Shown here: positions 8,375-19,306 of the stretch, piece by piece
How positions within the stretch are numbered: position 1 is the stretch's first letter
Layout: each line of letters starts with the position of its first letter
Source: Leptospira sanjuanensis
GTDB lineage: Bacteria > Spirochaetota > Leptospiria > Leptospirales > Leptospiraceae
NCBI RefSeq assembly: GCF_022267375.1
Contig: NZ_JAIZBH010000001.1
Coordinates: 3,023,501 to 3,087,500, forward strand
Direction: 5' to 3'
DNA: 64,000 nucleotides
Translations under genes and position numbers: made by a program
The notes under the pieces: generated by a model
What the model was told of the DNA's origin: nothing
Databases searched by the model: none
What the model saw: the letters and a program-made list of their open reading frames with translations, nothing else

Positions 8375-10171
8375 TTGGAATCATTGGAAGCAAATACGAA
8401 GATCTTTAACGACCCGGACGGGATGATCCGGGAAATCGTGCGTCCGGGCATGCACTTGCATCTTTCCGCAACCATGTCCAGACCCAACGCTCTCATCTAT
8501 TCGCTCGCACGTTGTTTTCAAAACACGAATCCGGAGTTCATCATCAGTATGGCGGGAATTCATTCCAGCGCACACGCCCTTACGATCGCGAAAATCGTTA
8601 AGCGAATGATCACCGGTTTTGCGGGGGACAACTATCCGAAACCCTCGCCTAATTCATTATATTCTAATTTACTCGAAGGATCTCCGTTCGAACTGGAGCT
8701 TTGGTCCCTGCTCAGCATCGTTCAAAGATTGATGGCGGGCGCGATGCGTCTTCCCGGTTTTATCACGAACTCGCTTTTGGGAAGCGATCTCATTCTAGAC
8801 AAACTCGGAAAAACGGCGTTCTTGTTTCCCGATCCGCAAAACCGTTCGGCGGGTCCGAACGGTTCTACCGCGGAAAACTACAGAGGAAAACGCGGAGTCG
8901 ATCTCGCTTATATTCTTCCCTTAAACCCGGACTTCACTTTGATCCACGCGGTCGTCGGCGACGAAGAAGGAAATCTCGTTCTTTGTCCTCCGAGCGGAGA
9001 AGGATACTGGGGAGCTCTTGCCGCAACCAAAGGAGTCGTCGCGACGGTGGAAAAGATCGTTCCGAAAGGAACGATTCCCCCCGAACTCGTTACGATTCCG
9101 GGCAATCGAGTCACGGCGATTTCCGTCGCGGAATTCGGCGCACATCCTCAATCTTTGCGCGTTTATAATCTTCCGGGAGTTTCCGCATTCGAAGGTCTTT
9201 CCACGTATCTCGACGACTACGAGTTTCAGATCGAGGCCAACGAAGCGGCCAACGTTCCTTCCCGCGCCGAAAAATGGTACTCGGATTTCGTAAACATCGA
9301 AGGCGGTCATAAGGAATATCTGGATCGTCTCGGAAGCACACGACTCAGAAAGTTAAAACAGATTCCCGAAGAAAACAAAGCGGTCAAACTCGAAGATCCG
9401 AAAACGGTCAACGACTCGGAGCAGATGATCATTCTTGCGGCGAGAGCGATTCAGGAATACGTCAAACTCAAAGGTTACAAAACGATTCTCGCGGGAATCG
9501 GTGCGGCTCATATTTCCGCATGGACAGCGGCCCGCTTTCTCGAACAGGAAGGAATTTCCGTAAAGGTCATCACGGAACTCGGCTTCTATTCGATGAAACC
9601 TCATACGGGAGACGTTTTTCTTTTCAGTCAATTGCATACGAAAGAATGTACGATGCTTTCCGACATCACGAGCATCTTAGGCACGGTCGTTCCCGATCAT
9701 TGTCTCGGAGTGTTAGGAGCGGCGGAAGTGGATTGGTTCGGCAACATTAACTCCACGAAAACCGCAAAGGGAAAATTTCTTGTGGGTTCGGGCGGCGCGA
9801 ACGACATCGCTGCCGTTGCGGATTGTATCGTAGTAGCGAAAGCGAACCGCGGAAGATTCGTAAAACACGTAAACTACATCACTTCGGTCGGAGATCGAGT
9901 AATGGAAGCGGTTTGTCAGTTCGGAAGATTCCAAAGAAAACCGAACTCGGATCACGTGTTTGAATTCTCCCATTGGATCGCTCCTCCTTCGGACGAGGAG
10001 ATGGAACCGGAAGAAGCGGTGCTACGTTTTACTTCCTGGCTTCCGCCGGACGAGGACGTCCCTCTCAAAAACGAACCTCCCGTAACCGCGGAAGAACTTA
10101 CTGTTTTGAGGGAATTGGATCCGGAAAAGATTTACATAGAACAATTTATGGTATATACAAGACTTCCATAA
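8375..10171 (+). CDS. Fused family I CoA-transferase / acetyl-CoA hydrolase-like protein
   Basis: 598 residues. Both halves of a family I CoA-transferase appear in one chain: an alpha-like half (GMHLHLSATMSRPNALIY, AVVGDEEGNLVLCPP) and a beta-like half (ITELGFYSMKP near residue 401, then AAEVDWFGNINST and GSGGANDIAAVADC), like glutaconate CoA-transferase subunits joined. Such enzymes move CoA between carboxylic acids through a glutamyl-CoA intermediate; Glu401 is the candidate nucleophile (inference). The substrate cannot be read from sequence. The start is a TTG at 8375 after a weak GGA. The KAS III-like gene follows 33 bases downstream, suggesting CoA-linked acyl supply to that enzyme. Confidence 0.75.
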   Translation: MESLEANTKIFNDPDGMIREIVRPGMHLHLSATMSRPNALIYSLARCFQNTNPEFIISMAGIHSSAHALTIAKIVKRMITGFAGDNYPKPSPNSLYSNLLEGSPFELELWSLLSIVQRLMAGAMRLPGFITNSLLGSDLILDKLGKTAFLFPDPQNRSAGPNGSTAENYRGKRGVDLAYILPLNPDFTLIHAVVGDEEGNLVLCPPSGEGYWGALAATKGVVATVEKIVPKGTIPPELVTIPGNRVTAISVAEFGAHPQSLRVYNLPGVSAFEGLSTYLDDYEFQIEANEAANVPSRAEKWYSDFVNIEGGHKEYLDRLGSTRLRKLKQIPEENKAVKLEDPKTVNDSEQMIILAARAIQEYVKLKGYKTILAGIGAAHISAWTAARFLEQEGISVKVITELGFYSMKPHTGDVFLFSQLHTKECTMLSDITSILGTVVPDHCLGVLGAAEVDWFGNINSTKTAKGKFLVGSGGANDIAAVADCIVVAKANRGRFVKHVNYITSVGDRVMEAVCQFGRFQRKPNSDHVFEFSHWIAPPSDEEMEPEEAVLRFTSWLPPDEDVPLKNEPPVTAEELTVLRELDPEKIYIEQFMVYTRLP

Positions 10172-10204
10172 TAAAATGAAATTTGAATTTACTAGAGGAC
10201 CCTT

Positions 10205-11179
10205 ATGAGCGGAAAAAATCTAACGTCGAACGGAGTAAGAATCACCGGATTCGGTCATTACTTTCCCGAACAGATCGTGACTAACGAAGAGATCCGCTCG
10301 CGGTTGAAATTTCCGGAAATGCATCCGGCAGAAAAAGCCGTCATCGGAAACATCGGAGTCAACGAAAGAAGAAGGGCGAACGAAAAAGAAACGGCCATGT
10401 ATATGGCGGCGCAAGTCGCCGAAATGGCGCTGAAGGACGCGGGTAAAAAACCGGAGGAGGTGGATCTTTACATTCTCGCGAACTGGACCGATCGTTATTA
10501 TCTACCCGATCTCGCGCCTCAGGCGTCCAAACTTTCCGGAACAAAAAACGCACTCGCTTTCGACGTAAGCACCGCCTGCACGGGATTCGTTCACGGAGTT
10601 CAAACCGCTTCCGCGTATTTGGGTTCGGGCAAATTTAAGAACGCGCTCGTGATCGGAAGCGAACGGTTTTCCGTAAGAACGCGCATGGGCGGTTATGGAG
10701 AATTCACGGCGGGAGACGCGGCGGCGGGAGTTTTTCTCGAACATACGGGTGATCCAAATTTCGGAATCATCGATTCCTTTCTGCAGGACGACGGGGATTT
10801 GGCCGGGATCATCGTAACCGGACCGCCGCCGCAGAGTTACGTGAAAAGTTATCCGGAACTAGTGACCAACGCGGCGGATCTTACTCTCAAATCGATGGAT
10901 CTTCTGTTGGAAAAAAACGGACTGACCGTAGACGACATCGATTGGGTCGTTCCTCATCCGGGAACGGACGTGGTCGTTCAGGACGTTCTCAAGCGGACCA
11001 AGTTTCCGAGGGAAAAAATCCTGATGAACTTCGAACGAGTGGGAAACACTTCCGCCGCTTCGATCCCCATCGTATTATCAGAATATTATTATAAAGGAAA
11101 GTTTAAAAAAGGAGATTTATTCCTCACACCCGCCGTCGGAGGCGGATTTTATTGGGGAGGACTCTTGTTCCGTCTTTGA
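10205..11179 (+). CDS. Beta-ketoacyl-ACP synthase III-like (FabH-like) enzyme
   Basis: 324 residues, the usual length of KAS III. The catalytic triad is present: Cys125 in STACTGF, His251 in VVPHPGT and Asn281 in GNTSAAS. Such enzymes condense an acyl-CoA primer with malonyl-ACP, or in relatives such as OleA join two acyl-CoAs. The unusual YILANWTDRYYLPD stretch ahead of the Cys and the HPGT instead of HQAN argue for a specialised paralogue, not the housekeeping FabH. The ATG at 10205 follows AGAGGACC. It lies in a run CoA-transferase, KAS III, giant kinase/phosphatase, SiaB, SiaC, cyclase with small gaps (24 bases to the next gene). Confidence 0.85.
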   Translation: MSGKNLTSNGVRITGFGHYFPEQIVTNEEIRSRLKFPEMHPAEKAVIGNIGVNERRRANEKETAMYMAAQVAEMALKDAGKKPEEVDLYILANWTDRYYLPDLAPQASKLSGTKNALAFDVSTACTGFVHGVQTASAYLGSGKFKNALVIGSERFSVRTRMGGYGEFTAGDAAAGVFLEHTGDPNFGIIDSFLQDDGDLAGIIVTGPPPQSYVKSYPELVTNAADLTLKSMDLLLEKNGLTVDDIDWVVPHPGTDVVVQDVLKRTKFPREKILMNFERVGNTSAASIPIVLSEYYYKGKFKKGDLFLTPAVGGGFYWGGLLFRL

Positions 11180-11203
11180 ACGGGATCGGGGCAATCGAAC
11201 TAT

Positions 11204-14200
11204 ATGAAAATAAACGGTTACGAATTAAAAGAAAGAATGAACGCGGATTCGTCCACGGAGGTTTACAAAGCCGTCCGAACGAAGGACGGGGCCGACGTGG
11301 TGATCAAATATATTCCGATCCTCGACGAACTGCATCCGGCGGTCGTCAACTTGCGGAACGAATACGAAATTCTCAATTATCTCGCTTCCGAAAAAATGAT
11401 CCACGCCTTCGGAATGGAGAAGATTCCGGAAGGATTCACCTTGATTTTGGAGTTCGTTCCCGGTGCGACGCTCAAACATTTTTCCCAAAAAAAACCGGTA
11501 AACCTGAAGGACTTTTTTAAGATCGCGATCGACCTCGCCGAAAAGCTTGGAGAAATCCATAATAAAAAGGTAATACACAAGGACTTAAAGCCGGATAACA
11601 TCATCTTCAATCCGGCAAACGAACTCTTACGGATCGTGGACTTCGGAATTTCCACTCGACTTTCCAAGGAAGAAACCTCCTGGTCCAATCCGAACCGATT
11701 GGAAGGAAGCATTCATTACGTTTCTCCCGAACAAACCGGAAGAATGAACCGTTCCGTGGATTACAGAAGCGATTTCTATTCTTTGGGAGTAACGTTCTAC
11801 GAACTTCTTACGGGCAAACTTCCGTTCGAAAGCGAAGATCTTTTGGAGCTCGTTCACTTTCATCTCGCAAAGTCGCCGATCGAACCGCGCAAACTCCGCA
11901 ACGAAATTCCGGAAGCGCTTTCTCATGTCGTATTAAAACTTCTTTCCAAAACCGCGGAAGACAGATATCAAACCTCGGAAGGGCTCAAAGCCGATCTCGA
12001 AACGATCCGGGACAAATGGCTGGAATCCGGAGACGCGCCCGCCTTCCCTCTAGGCTCCAAGGATTATTCCAACGAATTCAAAATTCCTCAAAAACTCTAC
12101 GGAAGAGAGGAATACATCGCGGCGTTGTTAAGCGAATTCAAACGCGTAACCGATACGGGGAGAACGAGCGTCGTTCTGATCGCGGGTTATTCCGGCGTCG
12201 GAAAATCCTCTCTCGTAAAGGAGATCAATAAACCCCTCACGGAATCGAAGGGATATTTCATTTCCGGAAAATTCGATCAATACAACCGGAACGTTCCGTT
12301 CAGCGCGATCATTCAAGTGTTCTCCAACCTCATAGAACAGATTCTCACCGAATCTCCCGAACGCATCGAGGAATGGAAAAATCTAATTCACGACACGTTA
12401 GGCGTCAACGGAAAGGTGATGACCGACGTGTTGCCGGAACTCGAGTTCATCATCGGCGAACAGGCGCCCGTAACCGAACTCGGTCCGCAGGAAAACGCGA
12501 ACAGATTCTATTTGGTATTTCAAAATTTCATCAAAATCTTCGCGAACGCGGAACATCCTCTCGCGATCTTTTTGGACGATTTGCAGTGGGCGGACACCCC
12601 TTCCCTCGAACTCGTGAAGAACTTAATCGAGGACGTATCCGTAAATTATCTTTTCCTAATGTTAGCCTATAGGGATAACGAAGTCGATTCGACCCATCCG
12701 TTTTCGACTCTCGTAACGGGTTTGGAAAAGGAAGGATTTCGCTTGGACAAAATTCTTCTAAAGCCCTTGAGTCTGGAGAACGTAAACGAACTTCTTTCCG
12801 ACAGTTTACGCAGACCCAAGGACGAGACGCAGAGTTTCGCGGAAATCGTTTATTCGAAAACGAGAGGAAATCCGTTCTTTATCAACGAGCTTTTAAAACA
12901 ACTCTCCAAAGAGGAAATCATCTCGTATCAAAAAGGAAGCTCCACGATTTCCGGAAAGTGGATCTGGAATCTCGAAAAGATCAAAAAGACGGATATTTCG
13001 GATAACGTAGTCGAACTTCTCGTGCGAAGAATCAAAAAACTCGCTCCGCGCACGCAGGAAACTCTGAAACTCGCGTCCTGTATCGGAAGCAACTTCGATC
13101 TCGGAATCCAATCCAAAATTCTCGGAGCGACATTGAAGGAAACCATGGCCGCGCTGATGGAAACCATGGAAGAGGAATTGATCGTTCCGATCGGAGACAA
13201 CTATCGATTGGTCGATTCGATGGAGGAAATCAAAGACAACCGGGAAAAGAATTTCCAAACCGCCAAATCGATTCAATTCCGTTTTCAACACGACCGGGTG
13301 CAGCAGGCGAGCTACGAACTTCTGGACGAGAACCAGAAACAATCCGTTCGACTTCAGATCGGAAGAATTCTTCTCGAGAACCTGAACGAAAAATCCCTGG
13401 AAGATTCCATCTTCGACGTGGTCAACCACTTGAACACCGGTTCGGCTCTCATTCAGGATAATTTAGAAAAACGTAAATTATTACAATTGAATCTTCAAGC
13501 CGCGCAAAAGGCTAAACTCTCCGCCGCATACAAACCGGCAAAGGCGTATTCCGAAAAATCGAGAGAACTTCTATTCTCCCTTCCCGAAGCGGGCAAAGGA
13601 GACAAGGAACTCTGGAACAAGGAATACGAACTCTGTTACGCGGTTCACAAGGAGCTCGCTGAAGTCTTGTATCTCAACGGAAATTTCGAGGAATCTCAGG
13701 AGATCATTCAGATTCTTCTGAAACAATCCAAAACTCCCGTGGAACAGGCGGAAGCGTATAACCTTCTCATGATCGAATACTCCGCGCAGGGAAAATACGA
13801 TCTCGCGATGCCGACCGTCATCAAAGCTCTCAAACCTCTCGGAATCGAAATCCCCACTTCCAACTTCGATAAGGTGGTCGACAAGGAAATCGAAGAAGCG
13901 AAGAAGAATCTCAAGAACAGAAGCGTAACGGCGCTGTTAGACGAGCCTCTGATGACGGACCCGAATCATATCTGGGCGGTCAATCTTTTGATCAGCGCAA
14001 TTCCGATGGCATACAACAAGGAACCCGCCCTCTTCCCCGTCATCTGTTTGAAGATGGCGAACCTGCTGATGAAGTACGGGAATCTTTCCGATTCGTACGG
14101 ATATTCCTGTTACGGAATGGTTCTTGTGGGAAAACTCGCCGACTACAAAGGGGCTTACGACTTCTGCGAACTCGCGGTGAAACTCAGCGAAAAACACATG

Positions 14201-16558
14201 AACTCCGGCGGTTATACGAAAGCCGCGAACATTCTCGCGAATTACTCTTCTTCGTTCGTAAAACATCTGAAATTTTCGGAAGAGGTAAACATCAAGTGCG
14301 TTCAGTCCGCGTTGGATTCGGGGGAATTTCTGCACGGAAGTTACGCCGCGATGAACGATGCGTCTAACGTGATGTTTCAAGGGAAGAATCTCGAGATTCT
14401 CAAACCGAAGATCAATCAACTTCTCAAGTTCGTACGCAAGGTGAAGAACAACCTCGCCATCGACACGATCCTCGGAACGACCTTGATCCTTTCCAACCTC
14501 AGAGGAGAAACCGGAAGTCATCTGGACTTTTCCTCCGCCGAATATCAGGAGAAGGAATACATCGATCTCTGCAACGATCACCAGAGCCCGGCTCCGATCG
14601 TTACGTTCAAGGTGATGAAGGTCCGTTCCCTTTTGATGTACGGAGAATATCAACTCGCCCTTCAGGAAGCCGAAGAAGCGAACGGAATGATTCTCTATCT
14701 CGGAGGTCAATACGGCCCGCTCGAACACAACTTTTTATATTCGCTCGCGCTCGCGGCGAATTACAAAAAGGTTTCTCCCGATCGCAAAAAGGAATACCTA
14801 AAAAAGATCCGCGAGAATCAGAAACAACTTCTAACGTTAGCCGAAAGCTGCCCGGAAAACTTCTATCACAAATATCTTCTCGTGGACGCGGAGCTTGCAA
14901 GACTCGAATACAAAAACTGGAAGGCGGCAAGGACGTATGAAGCGGCGATCCGCGAGGCCAGAAAAAACGAATTCCAAAACGACGAGGCACTCGCCTGCGA
15001 GATCGCCGCGATGTTCTGGCTTTCCAAGGGAAGCGTCAAGATCGCGGGAGAATTCGTCAACGAAGCGTATCACCGTTACGGACTTTGGGGAGCGAACCTC
15101 AAACAAAGCATGCTCAAGTCCAAGTTTCCTGAATTCATCCGCGAACGGGGAACCGGAACGTTACGCACACATCGAACGATTTCCAGCACGACCGCGGCCG
15201 CTACGGAAGTTTACTCGGGCCAAACTCTCGATCTTCAGTCGGTCTTAAAAAGTTCGACGGCGATTTCCGGAGAGATCAAACTGGAAAATCTTCTCGATAA
15301 ACTGATGAAGATCGTAATCGAGAACGCGGGCGCTCAACGCGGAGTTCTTATTCTGAAAAAAGAAGGAAGACTCTACGTGGAAGCCGAAGGTTCGATTTCC
15401 AAGGACGACGTCGAAGTATTGACCGGCATTCCTCTCGGCAACAGCAAAAATCTTCCGATCTCCCTCATCTATTACGTGGAGCGGACCAAGGAGAATCTGG
15501 TTTTGCGCAACGCGAACCAGGACGAGAAGTTTAACAAAGACGAATATATCAAAAATTCCAAAACGAAATCGGTTCTCTGCGCGCCGGTGATCAAACAAGG
15601 GGAGATTTCCGGGATTTTATATCTTGAAAACAATCTTTCGGAAGGGGCGTTCACTTCGGACCGGCTTCAGATCATGAACATTCTTTCCTCGCAAGCGGCG
15701 ATCTCCATCGATAACGCGTTACTCTACGCGAACATGGAGGAAAAAGTAAGGGAGAGGACGAGGGAATTGGCGCAGGCCAACGCGGACCTGGGACTGAAGA
15801 ACCAGCACATCACGGATAGTATTCAATATTCTTTGAATATTCAACAAGCGATTCTTCCTTCCGAAGATCTACTTGCAAAGAATCTAAATGAGCAATTCGT
15901 ATTATTCAGACCCAAGGACATCGTATCGGGCGACTTCTACTGGTTCAGTAAAAAAGAAGGATCAATTTTTCTTGCGGCGGTCGATTGTACTGGACACGGA
16001 GTCCCCGGTGCATTAATGTCAATGATAGGAAACACTTTACTCAACCAGATCGTAAATGAGGCGGGGATCAAAGACCCGGGCAAGGTTTTGGAACATTTAA
16101 ACCGAAATGTTCGCCAAGCCTTAAAGCAGGATACCATGGATGCCAACTCGGTGGACGGCATGGACGTCTGCTTCTGCAGAATCGACGGTGATAAAGTTCT
16201 GTTCGCCGGCGCCAAAAGACCGCTCTACTTCTCAAAGGGTGATATGATCGAAGAGATCAAAGGCGACAGACATTCGATCGGCGGACGACAAAAAGAAGAT
16301 TCCAGAACGTACACCACGCACGAAGTAAAACTGGAAAAGGGAAAACCGACCATGTTTTATCTCGCGACGGACGGTTATATGGATCAGCCGAATCCTCAAA
16401 GACAGAGGATCGCGAGCAAAGGATTGATCTCTTATCTGCAAAGCGTCTCGTCTCTGCCCGCGCCGGAACAGAAAGAGCGCTTAGCCGCCTTTTTAGACGG
16501 CCATCAAGCGGGGGAAGCTCAGAGAGATGACATAACTTTGATCGGTTTTAGAACCTGA
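11204..16558 (+). CDS. Multidomain Ser/Thr kinase, AAA-type ATPase, GAF and SpoIIE-type PP2C phosphatase (SiaA-like output)
   Basis: 1784 residues. Order: protein-kinase domain about 1-270 (HKDLKPDN with catalytic Asp127, DFG at 146, but the glycine-rich loop is degenerate); STAND/AAA-like ATPase with Walker A GYSGVGKSS near 328 and Walker B FLDDLQWAD near 456; a long helical, TPR-like region about 700-1300; GAF about 1355-1505; short coiled coil; SpoIIE-type PP2C phosphatase about 1560-1784 (GDFYWF, DCTGHGVPGALM, DGMDVCF, ATDGYMDQ, RDDITLIGF). No membrane span was seen. The terminal phosphatase followed directly by SiaB- and SiaC-type genes suggests it dephosphorylates SiaC, as SiaA does in Pseudomonas (inference). 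The first two-thirds probably sense a signal or bind nucleotide. Confidence 0.85.
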   Translation: MKINGYELKERMNADSSTEVYKAVRTKDGADVVIKYIPILDELHPAVVNLRNEYEILNYLASEKMIHAFGMEKIPEGFTLILEFVPGATLKHFSQKKPVNLKDFFKIAIDLAEKLGEIHNKKVIHKDLKPDNIIFNPANELLRIVDFGISTRLSKEETSWSNPNRLEGSIHYVSPEQTGRMNRSVDYRSDFYSLGVTFYELLTGKLPFESEDLLELVHFHLAKSPIEPRKLRNEIPEALSHVVLKLLSKTAEDRYQTSEGLKADLETIRDKWLESGDAPAFPLGSKDYSNEFKIPQKLYGREEYIAALLSEFKRVTDTGRTSVVLIAGYSGVGKSSLVKEINKPLTESKGYFISGKFDQYNRNVPFSAIIQVFSNLIEQILTESPERIEEWKNLIHDTLGVNGKVMTDVLPELEFIIGEQAPVTELGPQENANRFYLVFQNFIKIFANAEHPLAIFLDDLQWADTPSLELVKNLIEDVSVNYLFLMLAYRDNEVDSTHPFSTLVTGLEKEGFRLDKILLKPLSLENVNELLSDSLRRPKDETQSFAEIVYSKTRGNPFFINELLKQLSKEEIISYQKGSSTISGKWIWNLEKIKKTDISDNVVELLVRRIKKLAPRTQETLKLASCIGSNFDLGIQSKILGATLKETMAALMETMEEELIVPIGDNYRLVDSMEEIKDNREKNFQTAKSIQFRFQHDRVQQASYELLDENQKQSVRLQIGRILLENLNEKSLEDSIFDVVNHLNTGSALIQDNLEKRKLLQLNLQAAQKAKLSAAYKPAKAYSEKSRELLFSLPEAGKGDKELWNKEYELCYAVHKELAEVLYLNGNFEESQEIIQILLKQSKTPVEQAEAYNLLMIEYSAQGKYDLAMPTVIKALKPLGIEIPTSNFDKVVDKEIEEAKKNLKNRSVTALLDEPLMTDPNHIWAVNLLISAIPMAYNKEPALFPVICLKMANLLMKYGNLSDSYGYSCYGMVLVGKLADYKGAYDFCELAVKLSEKHMNSGGYTKAANILANYSSSFVKHLKFSEEVNIKCVQSALDSGEFLHGSYAAMNDASNVMFQGKNLEILKPKINQLLKFVRKVKNNLAIDTILGTTLILSNLRGETGSHLDFSSAEYQEKEYIDLCNDHQSPAPIVTFKVMKVRSLLMYGEYQLALQEAEEANGMILYLGGQYGPLEHNFLYSLALAANYKKVSPDRKKEYLKKIRENQKQLLTLAESCPENFYHKYLLVDAELARLEYKNWKAARTYEAAIREARKNEFQNDEALACEIAAMFWLSKGSVKIAGEFVNEAYHRYGLWGANLKQSMLKSKFPEFIRERGTGTLRTHRTISSTTAAATEVYSGQTLDLQSVLKSSTAISGEIKLENLLDKLMKIVIENAGAQRGVLILKKEGRLYVEAEGSISKDDVEVLTGIPLGNSKNLPISLIYYVERTKENLVLRNANQDEKFNKDEYIKNSKTKSVLCAPVIKQGEISGILYLENNLSEGAFTSDRLQIMNILSSQAAISIDNALLYANMEEKVRERTRELAQANADLGLKNQHITDSIQYSLNIQQAILPSEDLLAKNLNEQFVLFRPKDIVSGDFYWFSKKEGSIFLAAVDCTGHGVPGALMSMIGNTLLNQIVNEAGIKDPGKVLEHLNRNVRQALKQDTMDANSVDGMDVCFCRIDGDKVLFAGAKRPLYFSKGDMIEEIKGDRHSIGGRQKEDSRTYTTHEVKLEKGKPTMFYLATDGYMDQPNPQRQRIASKGLISYLQSVSSLPAPEQKERLAAFLDGHQAGEAQRDDITLIGFRT

Positions 16559-16595
16559 TCCGGGAAACGAAACTATAGGAGCATGTTAAAAAGAA

Positions 16596-17150
16596 ATGAT
16601 GGAAAACAAGTCCGTAGACCTGTTTAAGCAGTATAAAGAGGCCTGCGATTATCAATTAATTGTTTCCTTTAAAGGGCGTCTCTCGCAAGAAGTCCTGACG
16701 GAATTCGGTTCGATGATCCGGACGTCCCTGAGTGCGGAGTCGAAAATTAAAAAAATCTTCGCAGTTTTCATCGAACTCGCACAGAATATGCTACACTATT
16801 CTGCGGAAAGAAAAGCTCTCGAAGACGGCAGAGAGGGCGGCGTCGGCATCATCATGGTCGACGAAAAATCGATTGGCTATAATGTTTCGTCCGGGAACCT
16901 TGTACTAAACGACAAAATAGAATCCCTGAAAGCCAAATGCGAAAAAATAAATTCTATGTCGAGGGACGAGTTAAAAACTTATTACCAACAGCAGTTGCGC
17001 TCGGATAGACCTGACGACAGCAAAGGCGCGGGAGTCGGTTTGATCGATATCGCTAGAAAGTCTGACGGACCGCTTACATATAATATCTCGCCGGTGGACG
17101 ATAAACATTCGTTCTTTACACTTTCTGCATACTTTACAAAGGAAAATTGA
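16596..17150 (+). CDS. SiaB-type (DUF6272) GHKL-like kinase, paralogue 2
   Basis: 184 residues. N-box-like ELAQNMLHYS and G-box-like DSKGAGVGLIDI mark an ATP-binding GHKL-like fold of the SiaB family. SiaB phosphorylates SiaC on a threonine and thereby controls its binding to a cyclase; that role is inferred from the order SiaA-like, SiaB, SiaC here. Two consecutive ATG codons (16596, 16599) could start it; the purine run AAAAAGAA is the only nearby ribosome site, while a better AGGAG at 16576 serves a 14-codon out-of-frame ORF. The stop is next to the SiaC start (17153). It resembles the protein at 4745, including the RPDDSKGAG/RPEDSKGAG segment. Confidence 0.8.
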   Translation: MMENKSVDLFKQYKEACDYQLIVSFKGRLSQEVLTEFGSMIRTSLSAESKIKKIFAVFIELAQNMLHYSAERKALEDGREGGVGIIMVDEKSIGYNVSSGNLVLNDKIESLKAKCEKINSMSRDELKTYYQQQLRSDRPDDSKGAGVGLIDIARKSDGPLTYNISPVDDKHSFFTLSAYFTKEN

Positions 17151-17152
17151 GA

Positions 17153-17527
17153 ATGGAATCATTACACATTCAACAAACAAAAACTTCTCCGGAGGTTATT
17201 TTAGACACAGAGAAGGGAGTGGTTGAAATCATCGGAGAATCCTATCCCGAAAACGCGATCGCCTTTTACAAACCCGTATTCGATTGGCTGAACGCGGCGA
17301 TGGGATCGAAGGCATCGATTCAAGTGAAATTTCAGTTGGATTATTTCAATACGAGTTCGTCTAAAGTGATCATGGATATTCTGGATTCTCTTCAGAAGTA
17401 TCACGATCAGAGCGGCAAGGTCAAGATACTTTGGTTGTACAAAGAGGACGACGACGATATGCAGGAAACCGGAGAGGAATTCTCCTCGGATCTTTCCCTG
17501 CCGTTCGAATTAAAATCCTATAAATAA
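17153..17527 (+). CDS. SiaC-type regulatory phosphoprotein (DUF1987)
   Basis: 124 residues. It matches the SiaC family in length and in the LDYFNTSSSK segment, where Thr67 aligns with the threonine of SiaC that SiaB phosphorylates (Thr68 in Pseudomonas, from memory). In the known system unphosphorylated SiaC binds and activates the diguanylate cyclase SiaD. Here the gene just downstream is a class III cyclase, the proposed new partner. The ATG at 17153 is chosen; a TTG at 17147 overlapping the SiaB stop would add two residues, and either way the two genes are translationally close. The C-terminal tail is acidic. Confidence 0.85.
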   Translation: MESLHIQQTKTSPEVILDTEKGVVEIIGESYPENAIAFYKPVFDWLNAAMGSKASIQVKFQLDYFNTSSSKVIMDILDSLQKYHDQSGKVKILWLYKEDDDDMQETGEEFSSDLSLPFELKSYK

Positions 17528-17552
17528 AACGGCTCGGTAATCGAAACCACGC

Positions 17553-19028
<1,476 letters not shown>

Positions 19029-19151
19029 CCGCTTTCCGTTTTTCTAATATTTGAAAATTCGAACGTCCTCTGAGGCCGCACGCGGTTTTTCTATCGGAAT
19101 ACGTCTCAAGCTCGAGACAATCTTCAGCTGAATTTTTGTGGAGAACCGCGT

Positions 19152-19245
19152 GAGCGATCGAAGCGGGGTCAACAAATTGGCTTTCTAAAAATCGAATATT
19201 CAAAAAAAGAAAAATTCAATTTGTTGACCGGAGCTGAGAGCGCGG
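19152..19245. repeat. Palindromic dispersed element, copy A
   Basis: Perfect 13-bp arms GGTCAACAAATTG (19167-19179) and CAATTTGTTGACC (19217-19229) around a 37-base loop, flanked upstream by GATCGAAGCG and downstream by GGAGCTGAGAGCGCG. The same structure occurs at 59847 and 62540. It lies between the convergent cyclase and VOC genes and could also act as a terminator. No reading frame is open through this copy. Confidence 0.8.
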
Positions 19246-19306
19246 CCGCGTTTTGTTCGCTTCCGTCTCTTTAATTGAAACGAAAGCCGCGGCACGCCCG
19301 TAAATT

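Noticed and set aside
16582..16626. 14-codon ORF behind AGGAG before the SiaB-type gene
   Set aside because: Too short and without support; it may still be a leader that affects SiaB translation, but nothing else indicates it.
19152..19245. Integron attC-type site as an explanation for the palindromic element
   Set aside because: The arm ends read GGTCAAC and GTTGACC, not the RYYYAAC and GTTRRRY core sites, and no integrase gene is in view.
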